A DNA stretch of 64,000 nucleotides from Zantedeschia hybrid cultivar (GCA_030544215.1 JARZZO010000003.1:47474045-47538044); one strand, 5' to 3'. Positions 44,565 through 55,964 are shown, counted from the first letter of the stretch. The notes: a model not told the origin generated them from the sequence alone. A program made the numbers and translations.

Positions 44565-45893
44565 GCTGCCCCACCTTGGCATTGACTTTGCAAGGGAGTG
44601 AAATAGAATGGAATGAACTGAAAAGATGATGCCAAAGTGTGATGAGACACGCTCTCAACATCATATAATGGAAATTTTTCTCAAAATGATCAATAAAGTA
44701 AGTTAAAGAGATCAATGAAATCAATCATGTTTGGATGAAAGAGACATAAAAATAAAATAAGGATGATCAACTTCCATGATTGGAAAGTACACAAGGTCAC
44801 AAACCCTATAGGTTTCATCATGGAGAGCGGTTACCAGCCAATGTGGACGTGCTACAACCATAATGGATCTTGAAGGGAAACAAGAATATTTGGGATAAAG
44901 AGTCCAAGAAAGGATAGAATTCCAAACATATCTTCGAGAAAACCTCAAAGATAATTGAAAGATCGATTTGGAATGGAATATCTCACATCACATTGGGATT
45001 TATTTGATCAATGGTCTAAAATTTAATCGATAACTAATTTTTACCGCAATGATTTCAAAGTCCTACATGATGCATGCTGGGCTAAAATAAAGAATAAGAT
45101 GAAATAAAATATAAATTAATGAAGGATAATATTATTAAACTGTCATTGATGAGTCAAGACACCAGTTCTTGTGATTCAGTACTAAGCCGAAGCTCGTTTG
45201 TCCACGCACTGTTTCACAAAAGTGGAACCATCGTCCCCATTAATTAACAATCTAACGACTTATCCGTGCGATTAAGAATTTTCTATAATTATCACTATTT
45301 TTATTGAAGGGGAACTCAAATTACAGTTTCATCAAAATTACAAGGTCCTTGATATATCATATAGTAATGTTGATGCAAATCAATTGTATAATGGAATACA
45401 AGGATAGAGATAACCGTCTTTGTAGTCATAGTAAGGAGTCATGAACTCCAACAATGGGACCTTAGTGAAATTCTCAGCTTCATTTTCATTTCTTTGAACT
45501 ACTTGCACTTAGAATTCATCAGTAGATAATCAACATTAAATATTATGCACTTATGGATTTTCAAGAAAATAACAGGAATTTAGAAAATTGAGAAAAAGGC
45601 GTCGTTGTTCCAAGATGTCATTTAAATGACGTCGCCCCGTCCAGACACCATTTAACTTATAGAAATTGTTCCCTGTTCTGATTCCAATCCGAACTCCACT
45701 TACCTTCAATGCACATCCCTCTTCTAATTCGGAAAGGGTTCCTCAATCTCGCAAATCACTCTATAAAAACTTCCTCTCTTCGTATCAAAGCATTACAATA
45801 AGCAATCAAGAAGAAAAGTTAGATGATTCTCTCCAAAACTCAAGGGAAAGAGAGAAATAACAAGAAGAAGTCAAGGAAATCAATTCAAGGAGG
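44565..45893 (-). other. Tat2 3' region between LTR and PMD1
   Basis: No gene on the element strand. Polypurine tract at the left edge. Resembles 3551-4325 of the smaller Tat element up to about 45543. Two GCGTCG modules (45592-45623 and 45623-45656) lie just before PMD1, where its promoter should be. Confidence 0.6.
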
Positions 45894-47913
45894 ATGGATT
45901 CTTTACAAGATTCTTCAAACAAAAAGATGAAAAAGACTATTGAAAAGCTCTCTGAAGCGAAAGGTCATCTAAGTGGGCAAGATCCTAACTTATAAGTAAG
46001 CTAATATCTCTTCTAATCACTCCTTCTATGCAACTCTCTACATATTCTCCATATTCCAATTCTTCATGAGCATGATAGAACTATTCCAATTTTTTTCTTT
46101 ATCTAGGGATATCCCTTCTTCTCCGGTCCAAGAAGATTTTCTTCACTTCCATGGGTCCAAAAGCTTGTTAACAAGATCAATCTCTCTATGCAATCTTATA
46201 TATCCAAGTGACATATCCAAGGATTGGTTATTCATGCCACCTTCCTTTTTGCCACATTCGAAGCCACCATCCTTTTAAAAGAAGCTAAACTCTTATTGGG
46301 CCTTCCTAAGCTTAATATCAACAATGATGAACCTGATTTAAGTGATATGATGTTTATGAGAGAAAGAATCACGGGTCAACAATTTTTAGAAAATATTATG
46401 AAGAATCCAAAGGAAATTCAAGGTTATCTTACAAAGAAGGGAATCAATCTTGCTAAATTAGCTGAATGGACTCTTAAGAAGATAGAAGACCTCAAGGATG
46501 AAGATACAGAGAACGTGATGAAGGCGTTCACCACATGCTTAGTTGGAGCTCTACTATTCCCTACCCAAAATAATATTCTAGAAGATGATCAAATTAACGC
46601 AATCAATAGAATTTTTGAAGAAAAGCAGATCAGCACAGCGGTTCTAGCATATCTCTACAGTGGGCTCTCTGCAGCTTCCACAGGTCAACTTCCTTATGGC
46701 AGTATGCTTCTCTTAGCTCCGTGGGTAGAATTCCACTTCAAGTTCAACCACAATGAAGAAAAAGTTCCAAAGATATCCCAGACATACCAGCGCAGTCCCA
46801 TCTTCCATGTCTCCAACATAGTGAAGTTCAAACGACAACATGACCAATTGTGTAACGACCCGCCATCCTATGACCGGAGACCTGGTCACTAAATGGATGC
46901 CGGCCCATTAACTGTAGGTTCATACCCGGATCTTATACACACATCTGGAGGAGTAAGCATTAAACAAGATTAAATATAACATTCACACGGACTACAAGGG
47001 GTATAGTGCGCAGGAAGTAAAATAATAATGTCCGTACACAGTCCAACAATAATTACATGTCCAACAAATTAATTAAGTACAGGCTAAGATAGCTGCTGGT
47101 CCGCACACCAAGGAGAACGCCACGCGCCGTCACACGCCACAAGGACCACACCTGAAAACACAGGGAGTGAGCCACACCAGAATTGGGCTCAGTAGGGATC
47201 ATCCGATCCCCCGCCTCCCACACACACACCCACAAGTGCAGTAACAAAGGTACAGGTAATAAGGCAAGTAAAACTGTAGCACACTACACCCAAAATCTCA
47301 ATATGAACCATATGCATTCGAAATGTAACATGCATATTTCTAAAATCATTCTATCAAGAAGCCTACAACTCACGTCTCAGCAAAACACGCCAACCACTCC
47401 TCCGGAAGTGGGAAACACACCAACCACACAGCCGTAAGTAGGAAACACCGTCCACACAACCGAAAGTGGGAAACACCGACCCGCTGAGACCAAACAGTAA
47501 CCCCTCGGATAGCACGCTGGCTACTCCGGCCCAACTGGCTCAGGTGGTTACTCCTTCCCTCAGCATGAGTGACTCTCCGAATGTACCACTCCGACACCGG
47601 TACTAGCTGACCCCGGGGTTCACCAGGTGACCCTCTCTCACTAGGCGTCACCCCGCCCACGCCCCCACCGGCGCTGTGCTCACGCCCCCACCAGCACAGG
47701 GTGATAAAGCGCTACAATGTCACTCCAGGTCCACAGTAACTCAAAACACCAAAACCCGGCACAGTACGATCCAGTCACGTGAAAGGCCCGCGATCGCACT
47801 ACACACAACGCAGTGCCATCCGATCATAAAGAAACCAAGTATACTAGAGCATGCACTAACCAACTATCTAGCAGTATGTACATTTTACTGGCATGAATTA
47901 GTGTTGTTCTGTC

Positions 47914-48392
47914 TTGAATCGCGTCGCCCAAGGCCGACGCCATTCAAGTTCCCTAAACTGGTTCATAAAACAGAGGCCACGGGAATCTGGCCTAAAAGGC
48001 GTCGACACCAGCGGTCGCCTTTTGAAAGGCGTCGACATCCTCCGACGCCATTCAGCTAAGAAATCCAGGAATTTCAGGAAAACATTACTTAGGGGATTTC
48101 TGCCTTAAAAGGCGTCATGGTTACCCGACGCCATTCAAATCGCGTCGCCCACCCATGACGTCTTTTAGTCCCAAAATCCCGAGCTGACGGACCCTCAATC
48201 GGGGTGATTTCCTGCCTAAATGGCGTCATGATGGCCCGACGTCCTTCTGAAAGGCGTCGTCCATCCATGACGTCATTTAGCGCCAGAAATCACCAACTCG
48301 TGGGGCCTCGAACAGGGAGGTTTCTGCCCTAAAAGGCGTCGTACTGCCCTGACGTCCTTCTAAAAGGCGTCGACCAGGCATGACGCCGTTTA
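47914..48392. repeat. GCGTCG hairpin cluster 1 in LTR B
   Basis: Nine modules: 47914-47947, 47993-48023, 48023-48054, 48105-48137, 48137-48166, 48216-48247, 48247-48279, 48330-48360, 48361-48392. From 47993 they come as pairs in a repeat of about 112 bp that starts TCTGCCTAAA and ends TTTAGCGCCAGAAA, so each pair is also enclosed by a wider inverted repeat. Confidence 0.88.
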
Positions 48393-48941
48393 GCGCCAGA
48401 AACCTGGTTCTCTGGTTCGAACCGAGGGTTTCTCCCTTAACCCCAAATACCCCGAAGAAGCCCCAAAACGGAAAAGGGGAGGAAGAGAAGTTGATCCACA
48501 CAAACATGCTACAAAACCACATTCACGAACACGGCCATACCCACAAGAATACCCCCTAAACATGCTCAATCTAGCCCAAAATACATCATAATACGCCTAA
48601 GAAAACACGAGCAACACATACGAGGTTCGTCTCCCTACCGGATACTTGAACTCCTCCTGGCTCCGTGTCGCCGAACCGCCGCACCACAGACCGCCGCCGG
48701 TACCCTCGAGGACGCCGCCACTCCGCCGGGACGTCGGCCGCCGTCCGGAGGATGGAACGCCGCGAAGGAAGTGGTGGTGGCAGAGGTGAGAGGTAGGGAG
48801 GCGTTGGAGTGGTGGAAGAGGAAGAAGAGGAAGGGAAAGGGGAAGAGTGGGATCGGAGGAGGCGGAGAGGGAGAGGAGAGAGAGTGAAGGGTGAGAAATG
48901 AGGGAAAGAAAGGAGGGCTTGCGGGGTCAATCAAGAACTGC

Positions 48942-49255
48942 CTAAAACGCGTCGAGTGAGAAGGACGCTTATTAGATGACAGGACGGGCCGTACTGACAG
49001 CTGTCTGAAACGCGTCGACCACCACGGACGCCGTTCAGCTGACATGTCAGGCACCGTACAATGACACCGCAGGGTGGCAGTCTGAATTGCGTCGTCCATC
49101 ATGGACGCCGTTCAGACGATGAGACAGGGGCCGTACTCTCGCGGCCCAAAACCCGCCCACGTGGCGCCCACGTGGCACAACAGCAATTCATCTAAATGGC
49201 GTCGACACCAGTGGACGCCGTTTGAAAGGCGTCGTGAAGTGTCGACGTCATTCAG
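48942..49255. repeat. GCGTCG hairpin cluster 2 in LTR B
   Basis: Five modules at 48942-48974, 49004-49038, 49082-49115, 49192-49223 and 49223-49255. Twin G-boxes (49158-49163, 49169-49174) sit among them. Confidence 0.85.
49158..49174. promoter_or_regulatory. Twin G-boxes in LTR B
   Basis: Two CACGTG words 11 bp apart in CCACGTGGCGCCCACGTGG, identical to LTR A at 22404-22420. The surrounding LTR sequence has diverged more than this block. Confidence 0.6.
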
Positions 49256-49749
49256 AAGAAACTCTCAAGACCCCTCAAGGTCCAAACCAGGGGATCCGGC
49301 CTGAAACCGACCCGAAAACTTAACCCGAAACCTCAGTCCTTACAAATCGAGTGTCCAACCTCAAGACTCGAGCTGACTGGCGCGCTTATTTCAAGACTAT
49401 GCCCAGAACTGGATTTGAATCTATGCCACTTGCTCTCATGGAAAAGGTTGTTCGAGTGCGCCATGGTGCTGGCACAGAACTCCGACTGACCGGCGCAACC
49501 GAGTTCATTCTCTATAATCCACATCGCTGTCATCCTCAACTTGGTATGCCACGCTATGAATTTCCAGAAATATCTTCTCTTTCTCCAATCAAGAAGCGGG
49601 CATTAGGAATTGATAAAGACTTTGAGGCGACAGAACTTATTGCAACTCTATGGAATATCGGCTTCACCCATTGCGTAAAAACTCGTCAGGAAGCCAATAA
49701 AGAACTATGGAAATCATATGTAAAGGAGCTTAAGAAAATTCGACTTTGA

Positions 49750-50416
49750 AAGCTCTTCATCCTTATCTTCCATCATGATGTATTTTTTATTCTATTTTCA
49801 TTTGAAGAAATCATTCCTTAATACAATAAAGATCATCTTTTAATGCTTTGCAATTTTTTGTAATTTTTCCTTGAGTGAAATTGTGATTTTTCCTCAAAAT
49901 AGGAACTTTCGGGTTTAGTTAATTCAAATCGCATCGACTCAGAGAGACACTTTTCAATATTAATCAATTTTCAAGTATAAGAACTTAATCCTTAAAAGCT
50001 CAAAATAACGTCGGGTCAGCAAGACGCCTTTTTGTTCTCTCTCTCCTATTTTTCAGAGATTTCCAGCAATTAATCCACTGAATAGCGTCCTCCTTTAAAG
50101 ACGTGAATCAATGATTACTCTGCGTTTCCATGGTACGGACCTGACCAAAAGAGGCAGTAAAACCCAAAAGGTGTCGCCCTCAGGGGACGCGTTTCACAAA
50201 TTTCAAAATTTTCTATTGCCACCTCAGTTTATGCGCCACTGAATCGCGTCGTTGTCCCTAGACGCGATTTAACAAATTCCAACAGGGTCGCGCGAGCCCA
50301 AGCCTCTTCCGGCCATCTTCTTCGTCACCGGCGAGCCTCCTCAACTCCGGCGAGCTCTCTCAACTCCGGACACTCTCTCTTAATCTCAAACTCCCTCTCT
50401 TCCTCTCTCTCACGCC
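49750..50416 (+). other. PMD1-PMD2 intergenic region with GCGTCG modules
   Basis: AATAAA near 49823 may end PMD1. Four modules follow at about 50000-50033, 50078-50109, 50164-50197 and 50238-50272, upstream of the PMD2 start codon at 50417. The last has arms GAATCGCGTC and GACGCGATTT with TTGTCCCTA between. Confidence 0.65.
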
Positions 50417-53392
50417 ATGGAATCTGGTGGAAGCACGAGCGGCCATGAGAAGCGCCGACAGCTTGCTCCACTAGCGGCAAGGGCGGAGGCATCTGAAGAA
50501 GCTCCCCCCGAGGCGATGGTTCTAGCGGAGGTGGCGGCGTTCATGGAAGCTGAGGAAGCCCCTCCCGTAGTTCAGGAAGGCGAGGAGGCGGCGGCACCAG
50601 CCGAGGAGGCAGGTCCACGCTTGGTAGGCCTCGAGAACATCCGTTTTTACTTAAATTTCAATTTTGGGGGGAAAGAGATACTCGGCCATAGGTTCTCGAA
50701 CTTGTGGCTGAAAGGGATCTGGGGACAGGGACGCCTTTTGAAACGCGTCCATGTTCCCTGACGCGATTCAAAAGAGTGACAGTTATTTCATAAATTAATT
50801 ATTAATGCCCTGGCGATGAATTTAATGAATTATTTGACAATTGCAGGGGACAATGAGGACCATGATCTCCTGGGACTTAGTGGTAGCTGCATACCGAGAC
50901 CTCCCGGACTTCCAGAAGGCGAGACTGGCGGAGATGAGGTTTAGGGAGATACTGGAGATGGAACCCTTTTGGATAGATTTAGTGCTACTTCAGGTGCTAA
51001 GAGAGAGGTGACACGCTGAGAGCCGGGCATTCTTAATTCCCTGGGGACATATGATCCCTAATCTCGAAGATGTGTGTAGGATCACCAGCCTTCGGGTGGA
51101 AGGTCGAGCGGTGAGCAGGATCACGTATCCCGATTACCGAGAGTTAGCACTAGAGCTACTCGGACTAGAGGTGATAGGAATAAAGGACTGAGAGTCTCGG
51201 ACTTTCCTGAGGACAGCTTTCGAGAGATCCTTAGGATTAGTGGAGCCTAGGCAGCAGACTGACGAGTCCTGTGCCAAGTTGAGATCGAGACTAGCCAAGG
51301 CGGCTAGTGAGGTATATTGTTAGGATCCCTCTGATAGGGCTAGAGCAGATAGGGTCCTTAGCAGGTTCTTGGTCTTTTTCTATAGTAGGCTTCTCTTTGG
51401 GACAAAGGGCGACTACATTCATTGTCTCTTCCTGAGTCTCCTTGTAGATCTAGATAGGCTATGCGAGTATGCCTGGGGTGTAGCCCTTCTGGCTCACCTC
51501 TTCACCGACCTCTCCGCCGTCACACCAGACCGGGAGACCACCATCAGTGGCTTCGCGCCATTCCTCCAGGTTATCTTATTTTAAATCTATTCATTTCGTT
51601 GAATGCTTGTGATGCAATACATATGGTCATGATGATTCTAACATGTATGTTCTTATACGCAGATCTGGTCATATTATTACTTCCCTCTGGGCCGAGCGAG
51701 GCCTTCTCTATAGCCAACGGCGGTATCGTTGGCCCGATGATGGCGTCCGATAGTGGACACGGCGCCACAGCATCACCAACTGACGGCCCTCCGCCGTCAG
51801 TTCCTTGACTACGCAGAGCTGCTGGTGAGTTAATTCTTTTCTTTCAATTATTAACTGTTTCATGGTTTATTAGAATGTTTAAACATTTAATTAAACACTT
51901 TATTAGAGTATTAATTTAATTAGATGTTTTATTAACATGTCTGTTAAATGTTAAATGATTGAATGATGAATATTAGAATTTACATCTTATTAAATGTTTA
52001 TTGCTTTGAACATGACATAGTTTATTGATTCATTCTATTAATTATTTGATATGTGATATACAATGTGACTAACCTATATAAATGCAGGTTATTTGGCGTC
52101 CGTACCTTGGTATGGACGATGCAGGACAGCCCTAGGTAGAGCAGAGACGGGGCCGATTCGGGCGCCAAGTGTGGCTACACTGCATGAACGAGATAGCCCT
52201 CCTATGCCTGAGACTGGTGATGCGGACGCTGGGACTGCATCAGGAGTGGGTGGAGGAGGAGATCCCGGAGGGGATCGGGAGGACCATGCGGGGTAAGCAG
52301 GCCCGCACTGACTGGAGGGCGAAATTCCCAGACCAGCATGAGGATTGGTATCGGTATGGAGTCCCAGTAGAGTCGCAGGCAGCGAGCAGTGATGCTTACC
52401 TGCAACACTACCGGGCCCACTACGCGGCCCACCTCCAGCTATTCCGCCCTCTCGATGTAAGTAATATGATATGCATGCTATGAATGCGTCTTTAATTTTG
52501 ATAATAATCTTGCTTATATTTGTAAATGTATGACATGTTTGGTATGCAGGATGCACGGGACGCCACCATCATCACACTCCGGGGCCACCTCCAAGACGCC
52601 GAGGCCCAATTGGAACAGGTCCAAAAAGAACTGAATGAACTGGTAAGTGTGATATGCATGAATGACATATGCATTATGAATGCTTCCTTTTATTATTAAA
52701 CTGTTTTGACACTTGTACACTGACGATGGTCTCCTTTTTGTTACAGCGTGCTGCTTACACCCACGCGGCATCTTCTTATGCTGCTCATGAGGCCGCCCTT
52801 GCCGACCTGCGGAGTCAGCTAGCTCTAGCCATCCGCCAAGCCACTCAGGCTAAGGAAGATGCTGCTGCTTAGGTAAATCTTTAATTTGTTCCTTGCATGT
52901 TATCTTTTGCCTGCTTGATCAGTTGGCTAACAATGTCTTCTGCTGTAGGTCCAAGAGCTTTGCGTGGCTCTTGGACAAAGAGATGTTGAGTTAGCATAGG
53001 CTCGTGATTCAGCAGCCCGGGTTGTTGAGCTGGAGGAGCAGCTGGCGAGGCTCTCCACTGGTGATCTTCCTCAAGAGCTTGTACGACTCCAAGTTCAACT
53101 GGAGATCCTGACTGAGGAGAGGGATCGCGACCAGTCTCGATTGAAGAGTCTCCAGTGCCGACTATCAATGGCGGAGCACAAGCGCCATAGTATAAAGGCT
53201 CGATACTAGTGTGCGCGGCAGCGGGCGTTGGATCGAGGACAGGCGAGTGCTTTCACGACCAGCATAGCAGTGTCTTCTGGCCAGGCAGGGCCGAGCATCA
53301 TGGGACCGCCGCCGCCGCCAGCACGAGGGCCAGACGTTCAGGACGAGACACAGAGCCAGCTGGACGAGGGCTTATGGGAGAGTCAGCCGTGA
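50417..53392 (+). pseudogene. PMD2: seven-exon antisense plant mobile domain gene with coiled-coil tail
   Basis: Exons: 50417-50623, 50847-51569, 51663-51824, 52088-52456, 52550-52642, 52747-52872, 52949-53392. All six introns start GT and end AG, and every exon length is a multiple of three (2124 nt, 708 codons). Exon 1 is Glu/Ala-rich. Exon 2 has the PMD: VLRER-stop-HAESRAFLIPWGHMIPNLEDV, then EYAWGVALLAHLFTDLSAV. Exons 3-4 give IWSYYYFPLGR and VIWRPYLGM, the PMD end. Exons 5-7 are heptad-like (LQDAEAQLEQVQKELNEL; ARVVELEEQLARL). About nine in-frame TGA/TAG stops, each one C-to-T change from Trp, Gln or Arg; no frameshift. It opposes Tat2 pol, so the introns are not spliced from the genomic RNA. 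Confidence 0.85.
50738..50775. repeat. GCGTCG-type modules in PMD2 intron 1
   Basis: GGACGC...GCGTCC around CTTTTGAAAC, overlapping a second module TGAAACGCGTCC...GACGCGATTCA. They lie inside the first intron, so they are not limited to upstream positions. Confidence 0.6.
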
Positions 53393-54542
53393 TGGCTGCC
53401 ATCATGTACCTTCTTTTCATTTTGAAGTCCTGTAGATGGACTTACACTTGTACATAAACTCTTCTAATATATCAAAGAAGTTTCTTCATATTTGAATTGT
53501 CTTGATATTTTTTCTAATTGACTTTCTTTTCATACCTGCACATGGCTTGAACAAAAAAATTAAATATCTATTCAGGCTTAACCCCTTGCCCAGTTAAGTA
53601 ACTAGCTACTTGATCCTATCCTTGGTAGAAGGGTCAAGGGGCAAAGCCTTTATTTAATGAAGGCGAACTAAAGGGAAATGAATAGTGAAAATGCAACATA
53701 CAAGCATGCAAATGCTCACTAAAAATAGAAAGGATGCAACACACATGATGTGACAAACAAATGCTAATTGAAATATTTTTGTTTTGCAATTGCAATTTTA
53801 GAAATATCCATTTTTTGGGATTTTGCCATATTCAATTTTTTTGTGGTTTTGCAATATTCAAATTTTTTAATTTTGAAATATTCAAATTTTTTGTGGTTTT
53901 GAAAAAGTCAATTTTTTTATGGTTTTGAAATATTCAACTAACCTGGGACCAGCATGGTACTTGGATCAAAAGAGTATATTCATTTATTAACTTAATTCCC
54001 ATATCATTCTTTAATAGCCTAATCTAGATTCATTGTGCTTGAAATATGTTCGTAATCGTGATCCCATTTGATGGTTCGACCCTTAGTCAAGCTCGGTTGT
54101 TCTTCAAATTTGGAGTACACCTCTTTAGAATGAAGGGAAGAGTTGATTTAGAAAGCCCGCGAGAAGGTTCCGGAGACTCAGAAAGGTGTCTTTCCTTTTG
54201 CCTTTATTGCCTTTTTGTGGGGCGGATCTCCCTCTCTCTTTTTTTTATGACGACCTCCTACTAAGATGGCGGGTATTTTCAACAGTCTATTTTAAGCCTC
54301 GTTCCGACATCGTGAGCCGAAAGTAAAACAGAATTTTTGTTTAAAAAGAATGAGTTGTACTTTTCCACTTTTAGTCAAGCTTTCGGTATTCCTCGGGCTT
54401 CACATCTCTTGTTACTTACGAACCAAACGTGTTTGTGTGCAATAATGCGTTTGAATTAGATTATCAAAGATTAATAAGGGAATTTGAGTTTTCAAATTTT
54501 CAGACCCCATTGGTCCTTACTCCATGTTGATCAACTCATTAA
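53393..54542 (-). other. Tat2 spacer between PMD2 3' end and integrase
   Basis: Conserved stem-loop at 53582-53642. A decayed repeat of about 25-30 bp (ATATTCAATTTTTTTGTGGT) runs from about 53800 to 53940. No coding region recognised. Confidence 0.6.
53575..53649. other. Conserved stem-loop of Tat2
   Basis: GGCTTAACCCCTTGCCC (53575-53591) and GGGTCAAGGGGCAAAGCC (53631-53648). Arms are the same as at 4539-4548 and 4586-4597; the Tat2 copy also extends with GGCTT/AAGCC. Confidence 0.6.
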
Positions 54543-55964
54543 CTAAGGATAGTATTTCTTAAGATACAAACCATTCCAAAGATGAGTTACCTCTTTCCCT
54601 TCTGCATTAACTAAGCGATAGGCGTTACCAAGAAAAGCATGCGAGATAACATAAGGTTCCTCCCAGTTGAGTTGGAGCTTAAAGCACGGACCACCTGGTT
54701 TTATAAAGATTCTTTTGACAACTATTTCACCAACTTTGAATTTTCGTTCAATGACTTTATTTTGATAAAAACATGCTAATCTGTTTTGATATACTCGTGC
54801 ATGGTTAGCGGCTAACCATCTTTTCTCGTCTAAAAGTTCCAATTGAGCTAAGAGTGCTGAGCGGTGCTCATCAATGGAAAACTCCTTATTCAATTGTACT
54901 TTTAAGGACGGGATGAGGACTTCATATGGAACTACTGCCTCCATTTCGAATGCTAAGGAATATGGAGTCTGCCCCGTGGGTGTGCCGATTGAAGTTCGGT
55001 ATGCCTATAAAGCCTCCATTAATTTATCTGGCCGGTCAGAGAACTTATTGGATTTACATATTTTCTTGATGATTTTTATCAAAGTCTTGTTAGTTGCCTC
55101 TGCTTGGCCATTGCCTTGCGGATAATATGGAGACGAATGATGCAATGCAATCTTATACCTGTTGCAGAGGTCCTTCAGCTCTTGTGATATGAACTGTGGT
55201 CCATTGTCAGTGATGATGGTGCTTGGAATTCCGAATCTTGTCATGATGTTCTTCATGATGAACTTGCAGACGGTAGACGCTTTGACTTCTGCATAAGCTT
55301 CAGCTTCTGCCCACTTGGTGAAGTATTCCGTTGCCGTGAGAATGAAGGATTTCTGCTTAATACCGGAATTGGGATCACCGAGAGGTCCAATGATGTCGAA
55401 AGCCCACATAGAGAAAGGCCATGGGGAGGAAACAGGATGCAGTGAAGATGCGAGAGAATGGATCTTGTCGGCATAAAGTTGACACTTAGCACACCTGCGG
55501 ACATACCCTACACAGTCTTCTTCCATAGTTGGTCAGTAGAATCCTTGTCTAAGGATCTCCTTTGATAACATATGTCCATTAACGTGGCCACCACACACTC
55601 TAGTGTGAGCTCCTTCCATAACCTTCCAAAGCTCATCTTCGTCCAAGCATCTCAGAAGAATGCCGTCAAAACCTCTTTTATAAAGTGCCCCTCCAACTAT
55701 GGTGTATCTCTGAGCAACTCTCCTGATAGCCCTTTTGTCCTCAGTTGTGGCTTCTTCAGGGTACAATTGATCTTCACAATATTTGGCAATCTCAAAATAC
55801 CATGGTTTCTCTTCATCTTCCATCTCTTCTTGCCATTCCAATAGCATGATTTCTCGCTTTTCTACTATATCTCCATATATAACCTTCTTCAACAACTTCT
55901 CCTTAGTCCTAAGGAATGAAGGGTCTTTCACGGCAGATGAAAGACGCCTATGAACGATGATCAA
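54543..55964 (-). pseudogene. Tat2 integrase
   Basis: Minus strand, one frame. Finger: GAHTRVCGGHVNGH then CVGYVRRCAKCQ (HHCC). Core: MWAFDIIGPLG (Asp), TIITDNGPQF (Asp), GNGQAEATNKTL (Glu). C-terminal part FKVGEIVVKRIF and NWEEPYVISHAF. No chromodomain. Two stops, FY*PTM and EAL*AYRTS, both at Trp codons of the family. It inserts the cDNA into host DNA. Otherwise well kept. Confidence 0.88.

Larger units (their letters stand above)
46851..49344 (+). mobile_element. Solo LTR B (TGTAACGACC family)
   Basis: 2494 bp, TGTAACGACC to CCTTACA. Target duplication AATTG (46846-46850) and AATCG (49345-49349), one mismatch. Related throughout to LTR A but longer, because it has more hairpin units. No internal domains. 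Inserted in the second exon of PMD1. Confidence 0.88.
45894..49749 (+). pseudogene. PMD1: antisense plant mobile domain gene, split by solo LTR B
   Basis: Opposite to Tat2 pol. Exon 1 about 45894-45995 (MDSLQDSSNKKMKKTIEK, ends in TAA before donor GTAAGC); intron ends ATCTAG; exon 2 from 46107 reads GYPFFSGPRRFSSLPWVQKL, a TGA, then EATILLKEAKLLLGLPKL, the PMD block (family: ATLLLGLP). STAVLAYLYSGLSAAS and LLLAPWVEFHF (46640-46740) are the second block. LTR B enters at 46850. Beyond it, 49354-49749 reads DWRAYFKTMPRTGFESMP and ILYNPHRCHPQLGMP, the PMD end. The junction is out of phase by one base. PMD proteins (MAIN/MAIL family) are nuclear silencing factors; the role in the transposon is unknown. 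Confidence 0.75.

Noticed and set aside
47914..49255. CRISPR-like array (constant repeats, variable short spacers)
   Set aside because: The repeats are the two arms of hairpins, spacing is irregular, loops are only about 10 nt, no cas genes exist and the DNA is from a plant.
52089..52556. 155-codon minus-strand ORF opposite PMD2 exon 4
   Set aside because: Shadow of a GC-rich exon; Pro/Ser/Gly-rich, no domain, crosses the splice sites of PMD2.
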